DNA of 64,000 nt from an uncultured Mucilaginibacter sp. Its GTDB lineage: Bacteria; Bacteroidota; Bacteroidia; Sphingobacteriales; Sphingobacteriaceae. The DNA is taken from the NCBI RefSeq assembly GCF_903893715.1, contig NZ_CAITNG010000081.1, forward strand, positions 1 through 64,000, given 5' to 3'. Below, one piece after another: positions 53,461 to 62,398 of the stretch. How positions within the stretch are numbered: position 1 is the stretch's first letter; every line of letters starts with the position of its first letter. A model generated the notes under the pieces. The model made no database searches and was not told the DNA's origin. It saw only the letters and a program-made list of their open reading frames with translations. A program made the translations under genes and the position numbers.

Positions 53461-53955
53461 ATGAGAAACACTTTATACCGCGATGAAAATCGCAAAGCAA
53501 TAGGAGGTGTGTGTGCCGGTTTGGCCGACTACTTTAATATGGACATAGGCCTGATGCGCGTCATCTTTGTACTGGGCTGGATATTTGCCGGCTTAAGTTT
53601 TTGGGTTTATATTATTTTATGGATAGTGATACCCGCTAAATTTACCATTAATCCGGGTGTTGACTATACCATACCAACACCCGATGGCCCCACTGTGCCT
53701 GCCCGTTCTACGGTAACCGGCACCATGGTTGTGGGTTTGGTATTGATTTTCTTCGGTGCCCTGTTTTTAATGAAGGAATATGATATATTACCTTATTTTG
53801 AATACCACAAACTTTGGCCATTGGTATTTGTGGTATTAGGCCTTGCCATTATTTTTGGCGCCGGAAAAAGCCGGGAGATACCCAATCAGTTTGAAAACTG
53901 GCACAAGGCGCAAGGTGAACAAAAAGAAAACAAAGACACTAACGAAACCATTTAA
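53461..53955 (+). CDS. PspC-domain membrane protein
   Basis: A 164-residue protein. The N-terminal PspC domain is clear: LYRDENRKAIGGVCAGLADY, then MRVIFVLGWIFAG and YIILWIVIPA. After a linker, two more membrane segments (MVVGLVLIFFGALFLM and the LWPLVFVVLGLAIIF region) resemble the N-terminus of LiaF-like proteins. PspC proteins report envelope stress. It is 3 bp from the next gene and shares two predicted features with it, so they probably act together. Confidence 0.9.
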   Translation: MRNTLYRDENRKAIGGVCAGLADYFNMDIGLMRVIFVLGWIFAGLSFWVYIILWIVIPAKFTINPGVDYTIPTPDGPTVPARSTVTGTMVVGLVLIFFGALFLMKEYDILPYFEYHKLWPLVFVVLGLAIIFGAGKSREIPNQFENWHKAQGEQKENKDTNETI

Positions 53956-53958
53956 GCC

Positions 53959-54903
53959 ATGAGAAACGACAGACTGATACCGGGCATGATCCTGGTAATA
54001 ATCGGAGCGATTTTTTTGCTCGACAACTTTGGCTATATCAATTTTAGCTGGGAAACTTTTTTTAGTCTTTGGCCTATTATTCTCATCATAGCGGGGGTAA
54101 ACCTGGTGTTTGCGCACAACCGAACAGGTTGGGCAACCGCCTTAAAAATAATAGTATTAGTTATTGGAATGGGCATTTTAATTTGGGATGGCACAACCCG
54201 CCACGATAGCCATTGGAATTTTTCGTGGGAAAATAACATGAACGATAGCGACAGCTATACAGGTTCGGGCAATGGCGACTATAACGAGCCATATAACTCA
54301 GCGGTACAAACCGCCAAACTTAACATTAGCGGCGGCGCCACAAGCTATACCTTAAAGGATACCACCAACCAACTGTTTGATGCCAAAACACGCGAAAGCG
54401 GCATGGGCTATACCCTCAAAACCAGTATGGACAGCGCCACCGAAGTCATCGACTTCAGCATGAACGGCACCAAAAACAAACGCCACGGTTTTTTCTTTTT
54501 TAACCACAATGGCAATAAGGCTGTCATCAGGCTCAACAGCAAACCTGTTTGGGATATTGATGTATCTGCCGGGGCGACAAACCTCAAGTTCGACTTGACG
54601 CCCTATAAAGTGAAAAAACTGGAATTGGAGGGTTATGCCGCTTCCTTAGATGTTAAAATGGGTGAGCCTTTAGAGGCAACACATATTGAAATACAAAGCG
54701 GTGCCTCAACAGTAAAAATAGCCGTACCGCGCGATGCTGCCTGCGATATCACCACCGATACCGGCCTTTCATCACGAAACTTTAATGGGTTCGACAAAAA
54801 AGACGATTCGGAGTATCAAACCCCCGGATTTGATCACGCCGCCAAAAAAATGTACATCCACATTGAAGGCGGCATGGCCGATTTTAAAGTATCGCGTTAT
54901 TGA
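53959..54903 (+). CDS. LiaF-like envelope-stress membrane protein
   Basis: A 314-residue protein. N-terminal membrane segments (LIPGMILVIIGAIFLLDNFGY and LWPIILIIAGVNLVF, then IIVLVIGMGILIW) form a LiaI/LiaF-type (DUF5668-like) anchor. The C-terminal part is a beta-helix-like domain (AKLNISGGATSYTLKD, VSAGATNLKFDL, LEGYAASLDVKMG, IQSGASTVKIAVP) like the LiaF/DUF2154 adhesin-like repeat. In Firmicutes LiaF inhibits a cell-envelope sensor kinase; here no such kinase is adjacent. It is followed by a strong terminator. Confidence 0.82.
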   Translation: MRNDRLIPGMILVIIGAIFLLDNFGYINFSWETFFSLWPIILIIAGVNLVFAHNRTGWATALKIIVLVIGMGILIWDGTTRHDSHWNFSWENNMNDSDSYTGSGNGDYNEPYNSAVQTAKLNISGGATSYTLKDTTNQLFDAKTRESGMGYTLKTSMDSATEVIDFSMNGTKNKRHGFFFFNHNGNKAVIRLNSKPVWDIDVSAGATNLKFDLTPYKVKKLELEGYAASLDVKMGEPLEATHIEIQSGASTVKIAVPRDAACDITTDTGLSSRNFNGFDKKDDSEYQTPGFDHAAKKMYIHIEGGMADFKVSRY

Positions 54904-54923
54904 TTAAAACCTTTAAATTTACA

Positions 54924-54950
54924 GGGGAACAAAAACTTGTTCCCCTTTTT
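54924..54950 (+). terminator. Intrinsic terminator of the PspC/LiaF-like unit
   Basis: GGGGAACAA (54924-54932) pairs with TTGTTCCCC (54937-54945) across AAAC, followed by TTTTT. It lies 20 bp after the LiaF-like stop and separates that unit from the RDD genes. Confidence 0.88.
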
Positions 54951-54961
54951 GTTTTTATACC

Positions 54962-55570
54962 ATGCCCCAGGAATATGTTTTGGTTGTTAACGGCAGGCCC
55001 GAAGGCCCATTTACCATCGATGAGCTCAAGGCGCGCCGCATAAAGCCCACCGACTTTGTGCGCACCGATACCATGGACGACTACAAAGAAGCCCACGAAG
55101 TTGCCGAACTGCGCGCTATATTCGGTTTTGCCCTGCGGCCGGTAACGCCCCAGTACTTTGCCGGGTTCGATCAGCGGGTAATGGCCACCATGCTCGATTG
55201 GCTGCTGATTTCGGCCGTGTTTATGCTACCAGCGGTTATCGGCATGATTTTGATGCGGGATGCCATGATCAGGCTCGTTTTATTGGGCCTGATGTTTATA
55301 TTGGTTCCGCTTGCTAAATTTATTTACAGCATCGTATTGGAAGGCGGACCCAAACACGCCACCTACGGAAAAATTGTACTTCATATCAGTGTATGTGCAG
55401 AAGATGGTTCCAATACCGACTACACCAAAGCCGCGGCGCGCAACCTCACCAAAATATTATCCACGGTGGCCTTCCTAGTCCCGTACCTGCTCTGCTTTTT
55501 TACCAAAAAACAACAATGCCTGCACGATATGATAGCCGGTACGCTGGTGATAAAAGACAGGTTGGTGTGA
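54962..55570 (+). CDS. GYF_2-RDD membrane protein (first of two)
   Basis: A 202-residue protein. The N-terminus is a GYF_2-type domain (EYVLVVNGRPEGPFTIDELK, with the GPFT signature). It is followed by an RDD membrane domain (AGFDQRVMATMLDWLLISAVFM, then membrane segments, ARNLTKIL and KKQQCLHDMIAGTLVIK). RDD proteins are poorly understood membrane proteins; some act in ion transport. A similar gene lies 193 bp downstream, and the two probably arose by duplication. Confidence 0.85.
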   Translation: MPQEYVLVVNGRPEGPFTIDELKARRIKPTDFVRTDTMDDYKEAHEVAELRAIFGFALRPVTPQYFAGFDQRVMATMLDWLLISAVFMLPAVIGMILMRDAMIRLVLLGLMFILVPLAKFIYSIVLEGGPKHATYGKIVLHISVCAEDGSNTDYTKAAARNLTKILSTVAFLVPYLLCFFTKKQQCLHDMIAGTLVIKDRLV

Positions 55571-55573
55571 AGA

Positions 55574-55684
55574 AGTTCATAGTTGATGGTTCATAGTTCA
55601 TAGTAAAAGGGAAGCTTATTCGTAAAAGAATTGCGTACCCCCAAAACTTCTTACCATGAACCATGAACTATGATCTATGAACTT
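55574..55684. repeat. Inverted repeat of the GTTCATAGTTCAT family
   Basis: The left arm (55574-55604) is built from GTTCATAGT units and the right arm (55650-55684) from CCATGAAC and ACTATGA units, so the two are imperfectly complementary. Similar units appear again to about 55734 before the second RDD gene. Confidence 0.6.
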
Positions 55685-55763
55685 CCCGGCATGATCCATG
55701 AACAAAACAACGGCCATGAACTATAGAATTATATCCTTAATTTAGCAGCTCGCTTACAGTACA

Positions 55764-56450
55764 ATGGACAACGAATACTATATTTTAGAATCGGGCCAAA
55801 AAATAGGGCCATTTACCCCGCAGGAGCTGATGGACCGGCCGCTGGAGCCCGACGACCTGTTGGTGATGCCCTTGCAAAACCAAGGCACCGAGGCGCACCT
55901 GCTGCCCGAGTTTAAGCAGTATTTCATCGACGAGGGTATTTATTACCCTATGCCCGAAAATACGGCCAGCTACTTTTTACGCCTACCGGCTTATATTATC
56001 GATTTTATCATCATTGTATTTGGTACCGAGATATTGGCTTTTATACTTTTCCCGGGATACATGAGCCGTTTAATGGGCGTTTTTACATTAAGCGCTCTCA
56101 CCGACCCTAAGTTGCAGGAAAACCTATTGAAGCACCAAACCGAAATCATCATCATCCAACTGGTGGTTTTTGTGGTTACTGTTCTATACAATTCGCTTTG
56201 CGAGGCCGGCCGTATGCGCGGCTCGGTTGGCAAATATATTTTGGGACTGGCTGTGGTAGATGGTTTGGGTTATGGCCTAACCTTCTGGCATGCGTTAAGG
56301 CGGAACCTCGGTAAAACTATATACGAAGTTTTGGGCCTTATCATCGGCCCGCTTTCCTACCTGGCTTATATGAAAATCATCTGGTCATTCCGCCATCAAG
56401 CCATTCACGACCAGTTGGCTGGTTGTTTTGTGGTGAAAAGGAGTAAATAA
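55764..56450 (+). CDS. GYF_2-RDD membrane protein (second of two)
   Basis: A 228-residue relative of the previous gene: GYF_2-like start (EYYILESGQKIGPFTPQELM), then an RDD domain with about four membrane segments (LRLPAYIIDFIIIVFGTEIL, IIIQLVVFVVTVLYNSLC, FWHALRRNLGKTI) and the ending HQAIHDQLAGCFVVK. RDD proteins usually carry a conserved Arg and two Asp; the RLPAYIIDF region and HDQLAG are candidates. It is weakly coupled to the first copy by position only. Confidence 0.82.
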   Translation: MDNEYYILESGQKIGPFTPQELMDRPLEPDDLLVMPLQNQGTEAHLLPEFKQYFIDEGIYYPMPENTASYFLRLPAYIIDFIIIVFGTEILAFILFPGYMSRLMGVFTLSALTDPKLQENLLKHQTEIIIIQLVVFVVTVLYNSLCEAGRMRGSVGKYILGLAVVDGLGYGLTFWHALRRNLGKTIYEVLGLIIGPLSYLAYMKIIWSFRHQAIHDQLAGCFVVKRSK

Positions 56451-56523
56451 GAACCGAAATATTGCGGTAGCCATATTAGTGGAAAGCAAGTAACGAGGAT
56501 ATGAAATGCCCACAACATTTTTA

Positions 56524-56579
56524 GCCACTAAGACACAAAGTCTCGAATTGACAAGCTTAGTCCTTTGTGCCTTCGTGGC
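56524..56579. repeat. Interspersed inverted repeat upstream of ispG
   Basis: GCCACTAAGACACAAAG and, 22 bases later, CTTTGTGCCTTCGTGGC form near-complementary 17-base arms (15 of 17). This is the widespread ACTAAGACACAAAG intergenic repeat type, lying before the ispG promoter. Confidence 0.65.
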
Positions 56580-56639
56580 AACACAAAGTTTTGAAAATAA
56601 ACTTTACGTTCATCCAACCAACAAAAGCTTCCGAATACC

Positions 56640-56647
56640 TATTTTTG
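56640..56647 (+). promoter_or_regulatory. Putative -7 element of ispG
   Basis: Reads TATTTTTG, an exact TAnnTTTG match, 18 bases before the ATG at 56666. It supports that start over the frame opening at 56567. No convincing -33 element. Confidence 0.5.
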
Positions 56648-56665
56648 CAATACAAAATTATCTGC

Positions 56666-58696
56666 ATGGATGCCGAAGCGATAAAAGCCCTCAAAGGCCG
56701 TTACTGTAACTCACTAACAGAATACTCCCGTTTTAAAACCCGCGAGGTATTTATTGGCGATGTGCCCATGGGTGGCGATAACCCCATCCGCATCCAAAGC
56801 ATGACGACCACCAATACGCTGGATACTTTGTCCACGGTAGAGCAAAGCATCCGGATGATCAATGCCGGTTGCGAATATGTGCGCATTACTGCGCCAAGCA
56901 TAAAAGAGGCCCAAAACCTGGCCGACATAAAAAAAGAGTTGCACAAACGCGGCTATAAAACGCCCCTGGTTGCCGATATACACTTTACCCCCAACGCCGC
57001 CGAAGTGGCCGCCCGCATTGTGGAGAAAGTGCGGGTAAACCCGGGCAATTATGCCGATAAAAAGAAATTCGACCAGCTGACCTATACGCCAACAGAGTAC
57101 CAGGCCGAACTCGAGCGTATCTATAAAAAATTCGCGCCATTGGTTAAGGTTTGCAAGGAGTATGGCACGGCCATGCGCATTGGCACCAACCACGGTTCGC
57201 TGAGCGACAGGATCATGAGCCAGTACGGCGATACGCCGCGTGGTATGGTGGAGTCGGCAATGGAGTTTATGCGTATGTGCGAGGATATGAATTATTATAA
57301 CCTCGTTATCTCGATGAAGTCGAGCAACCCGCAGGTAATGGTGCAGGCCTACCGTTTATTGGTAGAAACCATGGTTGCCGAAGGTATGAACTATCCGCTT
57401 CATCTCGGCGTTACCGAAGCCGGCGATGGCGAAGACGGCCGTATCAAATCGGCAGTGGGGATCGGCACCTTACTGGAAGATGGCCTCGGCGATACCGTAC
57501 GTGTATCCCTAACCGAAGAACCCGAATACGAAATACCGGTTGCGCAGGCTTTGGTTAAACGTTATGTTGAGCGGAAAGCGAAAAGCACAAAGCACAAAGC
57601 GGAAGAAAAGCTTTCAGCTTTCGGCTTTCAGCTTTCGGCTCACAATCCCTACGAATACCAAAAACGCGAAACCTACGAAGCAAACGCCTTCATCGGCGGG
57701 CATATGGTGCCAAGGGTGGTGGTCGATCTGTCGGCCGCAAACCTGAAAGACCCCGCTGTGTTGAGCGATGCAGGGTACCTATATAGTGCCTTGCTGGATA
57801 AATATAACATGGCCGAGCAATCGGTCGATTTTGTGTACCTGGGCGATGCTTTGCCCTCGTTTAATTTCCCCGGTAATTTAAAGCAGTTGTACAATTATAA
57901 AACCTGGCAAACATTGGCCAATAAAACACTTTGCCACCCGGTTTTTGAATTGAGTGAATACGTCGGCGAAAGCCAAAAAGACCATGCCTTAAATTTGGTG
58001 CGCGTCAAACCTTCGGATATTGAAACAGCCGATTTTGGTGCTTTGCCATTGGATAAAACGCTTGTTTTTGTTTTAGAAACCGATGCCCTTAACGGGATGC
58101 AGGACCAACGCGCTTTCTTCTTCAAAATGGAAGAACTGGGTTTGGATGTGCCTGTCATCATCAAAAGGACCTACCCGGCAACTGAATTTGATCTCAGCAA
58201 AACCGGCGATATCACCAGCCCCGAAGAGCCGGTATCAAAACTACAGCTTTTTGCCGCTACCGATATGGGTGCTTTATTGGTGGATGGTTTTGGCGATGGC
58301 ATTTGGATAGATGCCCCATCCGTGCCGGCCAAAATAATTACTTCCACCGCTTTCGGCATTTTGCAGGCCACTCGTTCGCGCATATCAAAAACAGAATACA
58401 TATCCTGCCCCAGCTGCGGCCGTACCCTGTTCGACTTGCAGGAGACCACCCAAATGATCCGCAGCCGTACCAGTCACCTCAAAGGTTTAAAAATAGGCAT
58501 CATGGGCTGCATCGTAAACGGTCCCGGCGAAATGGCCGATGCCGATTACGGCTATGTAGGTGCAGGCCCTGATAAGATAACGCTGTACCGTGGTAAGGAA
58601 GTGGTGCAAAAAAACGTGAGTTCGGCCAATGCCTTGGATGAGTTGATTGGTATTATTAAGGATGATGGGAATTGGATAGAGCCAAGCGAAAGCTAA
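56666..58696 (+). CDS. ispG: 4-hydroxy-3-methylbut-2-enyl diphosphate synthase, long (three-domain) form
   Basis: The 676-residue product is the three-domain IspG found in plants and Bacteroidota: an N-terminal TIM barrel (PIRIQSMTTTNTLDT, VADIHFTP, RVNPGNYADK, MRIGTNHGSLSDR), an inserted second barrel (about 330-570), and a C-terminal [4Fe-4S] domain with CPSCGRT, GCIVNGPGEMADADYG and GPDKITLY. It makes HMBPP in the MEP isoprenoid pathway. Between barrel one and the insert, residues about 302-325 are an in-frame repeat-derived segment (KAKSTKHKAEEKLSAFG-like) not expected in the family. Its stop overlaps the convergent next gene by a few bases. Confidence 0.95.
   Translation: MDAEAIKALKGRYCNSLTEYSRFKTREVFIGDVPMGGDNPIRIQSMTTTNTLDTLSTVEQSIRMINAGCEYVRITAPSIKEAQNLADIKKELHKRGYKTPLVADIHFTPNAAEVAARIVEKVRVNPGNYADKKKFDQLTYTPTEYQAELERIYKKFAPLVKVCKEYGTAMRIGTNHGSLSDRIMSQYGDTPRGMVESAMEFMRMCEDMNYYNLVISMKSSNPQVMVQAYRLLVETMVAEGMNYPLHLGVTEAGDGEDGRIKSAVGIGTLLEDGLGDTVRVSLTEEPEYEIPVAQALVKRYVERKAKSTKHKAEEKLSAFGFQLSAHNPYEYQKRETYEANAFIGGHMVPRVVVDLSAANLKDPAVLSDAGYLYSALLDKYNMAEQSVDFVYLGDALPSFNFPGNLKQLYNYKTWQTLANKTLCHPVFELSEYVGESQKDHALNLVRVKPSDIETADFGALPLDKTLVFVLETDALNGMQDQRAFFFKMEELGLDVPVIIKRTYPATEFDLSKTGDITSPEEPVSKLQLFAATDMGALLVDGFGDGIWIDAPSVPAKIITSTAFGILQATRSRISKTEYISCPSCGRTLFDLQETTQMIRSRTSHLKGLKIGIMGCIVNGPGEMADADYGYVGAGPDKITLYRGKEVVQKNVSSANALDELIGIIKDDGNWIEPSES
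57571..57640 (+). repeat. AAAGC/GCTTT repeat element inserted in frame in ispG
   Basis: The first half is built from GCGGAAAGC, AAAAGC and ACAAAGC units and the second from GCTTTCAG and GCTTTCGG units, so the halves are complementary and could form a hairpin. About 70 bp; the reading frame of ispG is kept. This GCTTTCAGCTTTC repeat type is common in intergenic regions of related genomes. Confidence 0.7.
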
Positions 58697-59025
58697 TTCA
58701 GCGGCTTAAACCCTGCAAACATATCCGCCGACTCTGCCAAAGTATTCAAAGGCACACAATCACACACTTCGGCAAACGCTGCCCATATTTTATGCACATC
58801 GGGGTTGCCGTGCGCCTGTTTAATGGCTTCGGCATTCAGCCACTCAAACACCTCGATAATGGTGCCGTCGGCTGTCTCCATGATCGAAGGTTTACGGTCG
58901 GCAACCAAGCCAAGTTTTGCCAAATCGGGCACGTGGTTCATTACAATTTCTTTTAAAGCTTCGTTTTTGCCGGGTTTGGGTTTGTAGGCTACGATAACAA
59001 GGCTGGGGCCGATTTGGTTGTTCAT
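58693..59025 (-). CDS. Small monooxygenase-fold (ABM-like) protein
   Basis: A 110-residue ferredoxin-like alpha/beta protein: SLVIVAYKPKPGKNEALKEI at the start and EVFEWLNAEAIKQAHGNPDV in the second half, as in antibiotic-biosynthesis-monooxygenase-type dimers. Catalytic identity in this fold is hard to read and many members have other roles. The 3' end overlaps the ispG stop by about 3 bp in convergent orientation. The divergent neighbour is an ECF sigma factor. Confidence 0.7.
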   Translation of the reverse strand: MNNQIGPSLVIVAYKPKPGKNEALKEIVMNHVPDLAKLGLVADRKPSIMETADGTIIEVFEWLNAEAIKQAHGNPDVHKIWAAFAEVCDCVPLNTLAESADMFAGFKPLN

Positions 59026-59190
59026 GGCGATAAATTTTACTAAAATTACAAATTACTGAGCCATGATAAACCTATGCAATGATTTTTTTTGAGATTGAGT
59101 TAGAAACTAAGTAGAACATTGTCCCAATCAATATCCGTCGTTCATTATTAAACAAACAAACCTATATTTACGTTCCAAGGTCCACCTGCC

Positions 59191-60426
59191 ATGCAAAACG
59201 AAAAAGAGCTCATTCCGCATTTGTTCCGTCGCGAGTTTTCAAAAATGGTTACCGTGATCAGTAAACTGTTTGGCTTGCAGCACATCGAGGTGGCCGAAGA
59301 CATTGTGAGCGAAACCTTCCTCATCGCTACCGAAACCTGGGGCATGAAAGGCATACCGCCAAACCCCACGGCCTGGCTGTACGCCGTGGCCAAAAACAAA
59401 ACACTCGAGTATCTGCGCCGCGACAAAGTCTTCGCCGAAAAGGTGGGCCCGGCATTGGCTTTAGCCGAAAACACCAACATACAATCTATCACGCTCGATT
59501 TTTCAAGCCAAAACATCAACGACAGTCAGTTGCAAATGCTCTTCGCTATTTGCGACCCCATTATTCCCGCCGAAGCGCAAATCGGTTTGGCATTGCGCAT
59601 CCTATGCGGTTTTGGTATCGACGAGATTGCTGAAGCTTTTTTATCGAACAAAGAAACCATCAATAAACGCCTGTACCGTGCCCGTGAAAAATTGCGCGAA
59701 ACCAAAGTGAAACTCGAAATGCCGGGTGAGCAGGAGGTAAGCGCCCGGCTCGACAATGTATTACATGCCATTTACCTGTTGTTTAACGAGGGATATTATT
59801 CCACCACCCAAAACAAAATATTGCGGCAGGATATGTGTGTGGAAGCATTGCGCCTGGGCGTGATGCTCGCGGGGTACGGAAAAACCAATCTGCCCCAAAC
59901 TAATGCTTTAATTGCATTGATGTGTTTCCACGCCTCGCGGTTTAACGCAAGGCAGGATAGTAATGATGTCGTGGTTTTATACGCCGATCAGGATGAAGCC
60001 CTATGGGACAAAGAACTCATCAGGCAAGGCAACCGTTACCTCAACATTTCGGCAAAGGGCAGCGTAATCAGCTCATACCACCTGGAAGCGGCCATCGCGC
60101 AGCTACATTCAAAAAAAGATGACACGACCGAAAAATGGGAGGCCATTTTGCAATTATATAACAGGTTGTTGCAAATCAATTACTCGCCCGCAGTGGCCGT
60201 TAACCGCACTTTTGCTTTGTACAAGGCTCGTGGCGCTGCCGAAGCCATTATTGAGGCCGAAAAACTGCCCGCGCAAAACAATCATTTTTATTTTACCCTG
60301 CTGGGCGAATTGTACAAAGACATCGACACCATGCACGCCAAAGCTCAGTATCAAAAAGCATACGCTTTGGCAAAAACCGAAAAGGAAAAGAGCGTGCTCA
60401 GCCTAAAAATTAAGGCAATAAAATAG
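59191..60426 (+). CDS. ECF sigma factor with C-terminal TPR-like domain (ECF42-like)
   Basis: A 411-residue protein. Residues 1-170 hold sigma regions 2 and 4 (EDIVSETFLIATETW, PTAWLYAVAKNKTLEYLRRD, GFGIDEIAEAFLSNKETINKRLYRAREKLRE). The remaining 230 residues are helical with TPR-like character (HAIYLLFNEGYY and the SYHLEAAIAQLHS and LYNRLLQINYSPAVAVNRTFAL stretches). This is the COG4941 architecture in which the tail controls sigma activity. No anti-sigma gene is adjacent, as usual for the group. The DGPF/YCII partner normally next to ECF42 genes is absent; a small monooxygenase-fold gene stands in its place. Confidence 0.92.
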   Translation: MQNEKELIPHLFRREFSKMVTVISKLFGLQHIEVAEDIVSETFLIATETWGMKGIPPNPTAWLYAVAKNKTLEYLRRDKVFAEKVGPALALAENTNIQSITLDFSSQNINDSQLQMLFAICDPIIPAEAQIGLALRILCGFGIDEIAEAFLSNKETINKRLYRAREKLRETKVKLEMPGEQEVSARLDNVLHAIYLLFNEGYYSTTQNKILRQDMCVEALRLGVMLAGYGKTNLPQTNALIALMCFHASRFNARQDSNDVVVLYADQDEALWDKELIRQGNRYLNISAKGSVISSYHLEAAIAQLHSKKDDTTEKWEAILQLYNRLLQINYSPAVAVNRTFALYKARGAAEAIIEAEKLPAQNNHFYFTLLGELYKDIDTMHAKAQYQKAYALAKTEKEKSVLSLKIKAIK

Positions 60427-60471
60427 CGGCCGCGTTTTCACACAAGCCGCTACAGGGGAGTTTAAAAACAA

Positions 60472-61776
60472 TTATTCTTTTACAAAAGCGTGCCTCAACT
60501 CTTCAACCTGCTCATTATTAATAGGCACCAGCGAGCCGATGGAAGCACACATCACTAACGATTTGGCACTAAACTCGGCTACTTCCAAATAATCAAAGGT
60601 TTGCAACAGCTTATCGCCGGCGACCAGCACGCACGAGTTTTTGATAATAATGGCCGGGTTGTGTTTGTTGATGATGCTTGGTATCACATCCTTGCCGGTA
60701 AAGTGCTCGCCAAAATCGAGGGTGCTCACGTCCTGCAAAAATATCCAGCTTTCGGGTATGGTGCGCACGTTAAAGGTTTCGCCGGTAACGGCATATGCCA
60801 TCAGATAGGGCGATTGTGTCAGTATGATGGAATTGATTTCGGGGTGCGACGCGTAAATTTGTTGGTGCAGATGTGTGGACCGGCTCGGGAATTTACCCGG
60901 CTCGCGTTTGCCGCCTTTTATTTGCACAATATCGTCCAGGGTCAGGTCCCAGCGGGGCACATCGGTCGGGGTGATCAGGAAGTCGTTACCCCTCCAGCGG
61001 GTCGATACAGTTCCATACGAACTGATCATCAGCCCTTGTGTACAGGCGCGTTGTATAATATCGCATATTTCTTTTCTTTTTTCACGCTCGTCCGACGGGT
61101 GGGTAACATTTTCAATTTCGGGCAGCGGTGCAGGTACCTGCGCTTCCGAATCGGCAATTTGTTTATCAGTAAGATAATTTGGCTGGCCTATAGCTTTGCC
61201 ATAAAGCAGGGTGCGCGCGCAAAGCTCCAGAGTTTCAAAGCGTTCAAAAGTATCCGCCAAATCGGCACCGCCAACCACCGTGCCATGATTTTCCATGATA
61301 ACGGCTTTGTAGCCCTTGGTAAATTCGACGGCTATTTTGGCACCTAAAGCTTCGCTGCCCGGCAGTTCGTATTCGGCATAACCTACAGGGCCGCATACGC
61401 GGCTGGCCTGTGTAATTACCCTGGTATTGGGTATGGTGCGTACAATACTGAACGAAACCAATGCCGGTGGATGCGCGTGGATAATGGCGCGTATATCCGG
61501 CCTGATTTGGTAAATAGCTTTATGGAACGGAAATTCGGATGATGGCTTATGGCAGCCGATAATGGTGCCGTCTTTTTTCACACAAACTATATCAGTGGGT
61601 TGCAACTTTCCCTTGTCGACCGCCGATGGCGATATCCAGATATCTCCGTTATCATCAATTATCGAAATATTACCACCCGATGTGGTGGTTAAACCCCTGC
61701 GGTAAATTCGGAGCATAACCAACGCTATCTGGTCGCGGGGATGCATGAGCTTTGTATTTAGTATATCGTTTTGCAT
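60472..61776 (-). CDS. Tandem class II aldolase/adducin-family protein
   Basis: A 434-residue protein made of two class II aldolase-like domains. The first (about 10-215) has SGGNISI, the zinc-binding HAHPPAL and MENHGTVVGG, so it could be an active sugar-phosphate aldolase or epimerase. The second (about 235-430) keeps the fold (SYGTVSTRWRGNDFLITP, SRSTHLHQQIYASHPEI) but has TQSPYLM where HAHP is expected and KNSCVLVAG in place of ENHG, so it is probably catalytically dead. The substrate is unknown. It is monocistronic. Confidence 0.88.
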   Translation of the reverse strand: MQNDILNTKLMHPRDQIALVMLRIYRRGLTTTSGGNISIIDDNGDIWISPSAVDKGKLQPTDIVCVKKDGTIIGCHKPSSEFPFHKAIYQIRPDIRAIIHAHPPALVSFSIVRTIPNTRVITQASRVCGPVGYAEYELPGSEALGAKIAVEFTKGYKAVIMENHGTVVGGADLADTFERFETLELCARTLLYGKAIGQPNYLTDKQIADSEAQVPAPLPEIENVTHPSDEREKRKEICDIIQRACTQGLMISSYGTVSTRWRGNDFLITPTDVPRWDLTLDDIVQIKGGKREPGKFPSRSTHLHQQIYASHPEINSIILTQSPYLMAYAVTGETFNVRTIPESWIFLQDVSTLDFGEHFTGKDVIPSIINKHNPAIIIKNSCVLVAGDKLLQTFDYLEVAEFSAKSLVMCASIGSLVPINNEQVEELRHAFVKE

Positions 61777-61843
61777 TACAAATATTATTGTAAACCGGAG
61801 CGAACACCATGTTTGTTCCGTTTAGCAAATAATGCAATTCGTA

Positions 61844-62287
61844 TCAACCCGGCGAATGACAGTCATCATATTTGTACGAAACATCCATCATAACCCGCGA
61901 ATGTTTCGCATGGTTTGGGTTGGCGTACCTCCATGCCCAAAATATCAATAATACCTGTAGTGGGATACGCAGCCATGCTATGAGTGGCGTAATCAATAAA
62001 CTGCCCATCTTCATGGGCGCATGAACAATCATGCCGATATGCACCGGCAAAAAAGCGATCAACATCATTATAATCCAAAAAGCGCCTTCAGCACGTGTTT
62101 TTTCAAATGCGAGCATCAACGCGAAGCTCATTTCGCAAAGGCCGGCCAATAAATTCAGTACTTTAGGGTAGGGCATATAGGCCGGGATAATACTGATATA
62201 ACCCTCGGGATGGATAAAATGGTTAATGCCTGCAACCATATAAAAAATAATTAACGCAACAAGGCTCAGTTTCTTGTGTACTTTCAC
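61844..62287 (-). CDS. DoxX-family membrane protein
   Basis: A 147-residue protein with four membrane segments: LVALIIFYMVAGINHFI, YPKVLNLLAGLCEMSFALML, FWIIMMLIAFLPVHIGMIVH and LRIPLQVLLIFWAWRYA. The pattern GINHFxxPxxYxxIxPxxxP near the N-terminus is typical of the DoxX family. Some members act in redox or thiosulfate metabolism but most are uncharacterised. It is divergent from hemA. Confidence 0.85.
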   Translation of the reverse strand: MKVHKKLSLVALIIFYMVAGINHFIHPEGYISIIPAYMPYPKVLNLLAGLCEMSFALMLAFEKTRAEGAFWIIMMLIAFLPVHIGMIVHAPMKMGSLLITPLIAWLRIPLQVLLIFWAWRYANPNHAKHSRVMMDVSYKYDDCHSPG

Positions 62288-62398
62288 AGCTTAATAAACG
62301 AAAAAAAATTTCGTTCGGTTTTTTGATACTAAAAAGCCTGAAATTAGTGTTTAAACGCAATTTATAACCATTCTAAATTGACTTTGTTTGACAAAGTA

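Noticed and set aside
60601-61347. 248-codon open frame opposite the class II aldolase gene
   Set aside because: The minus-strand frame has all the aldolase motifs; the plus frame has no recognisable domain and mirrors its codons.
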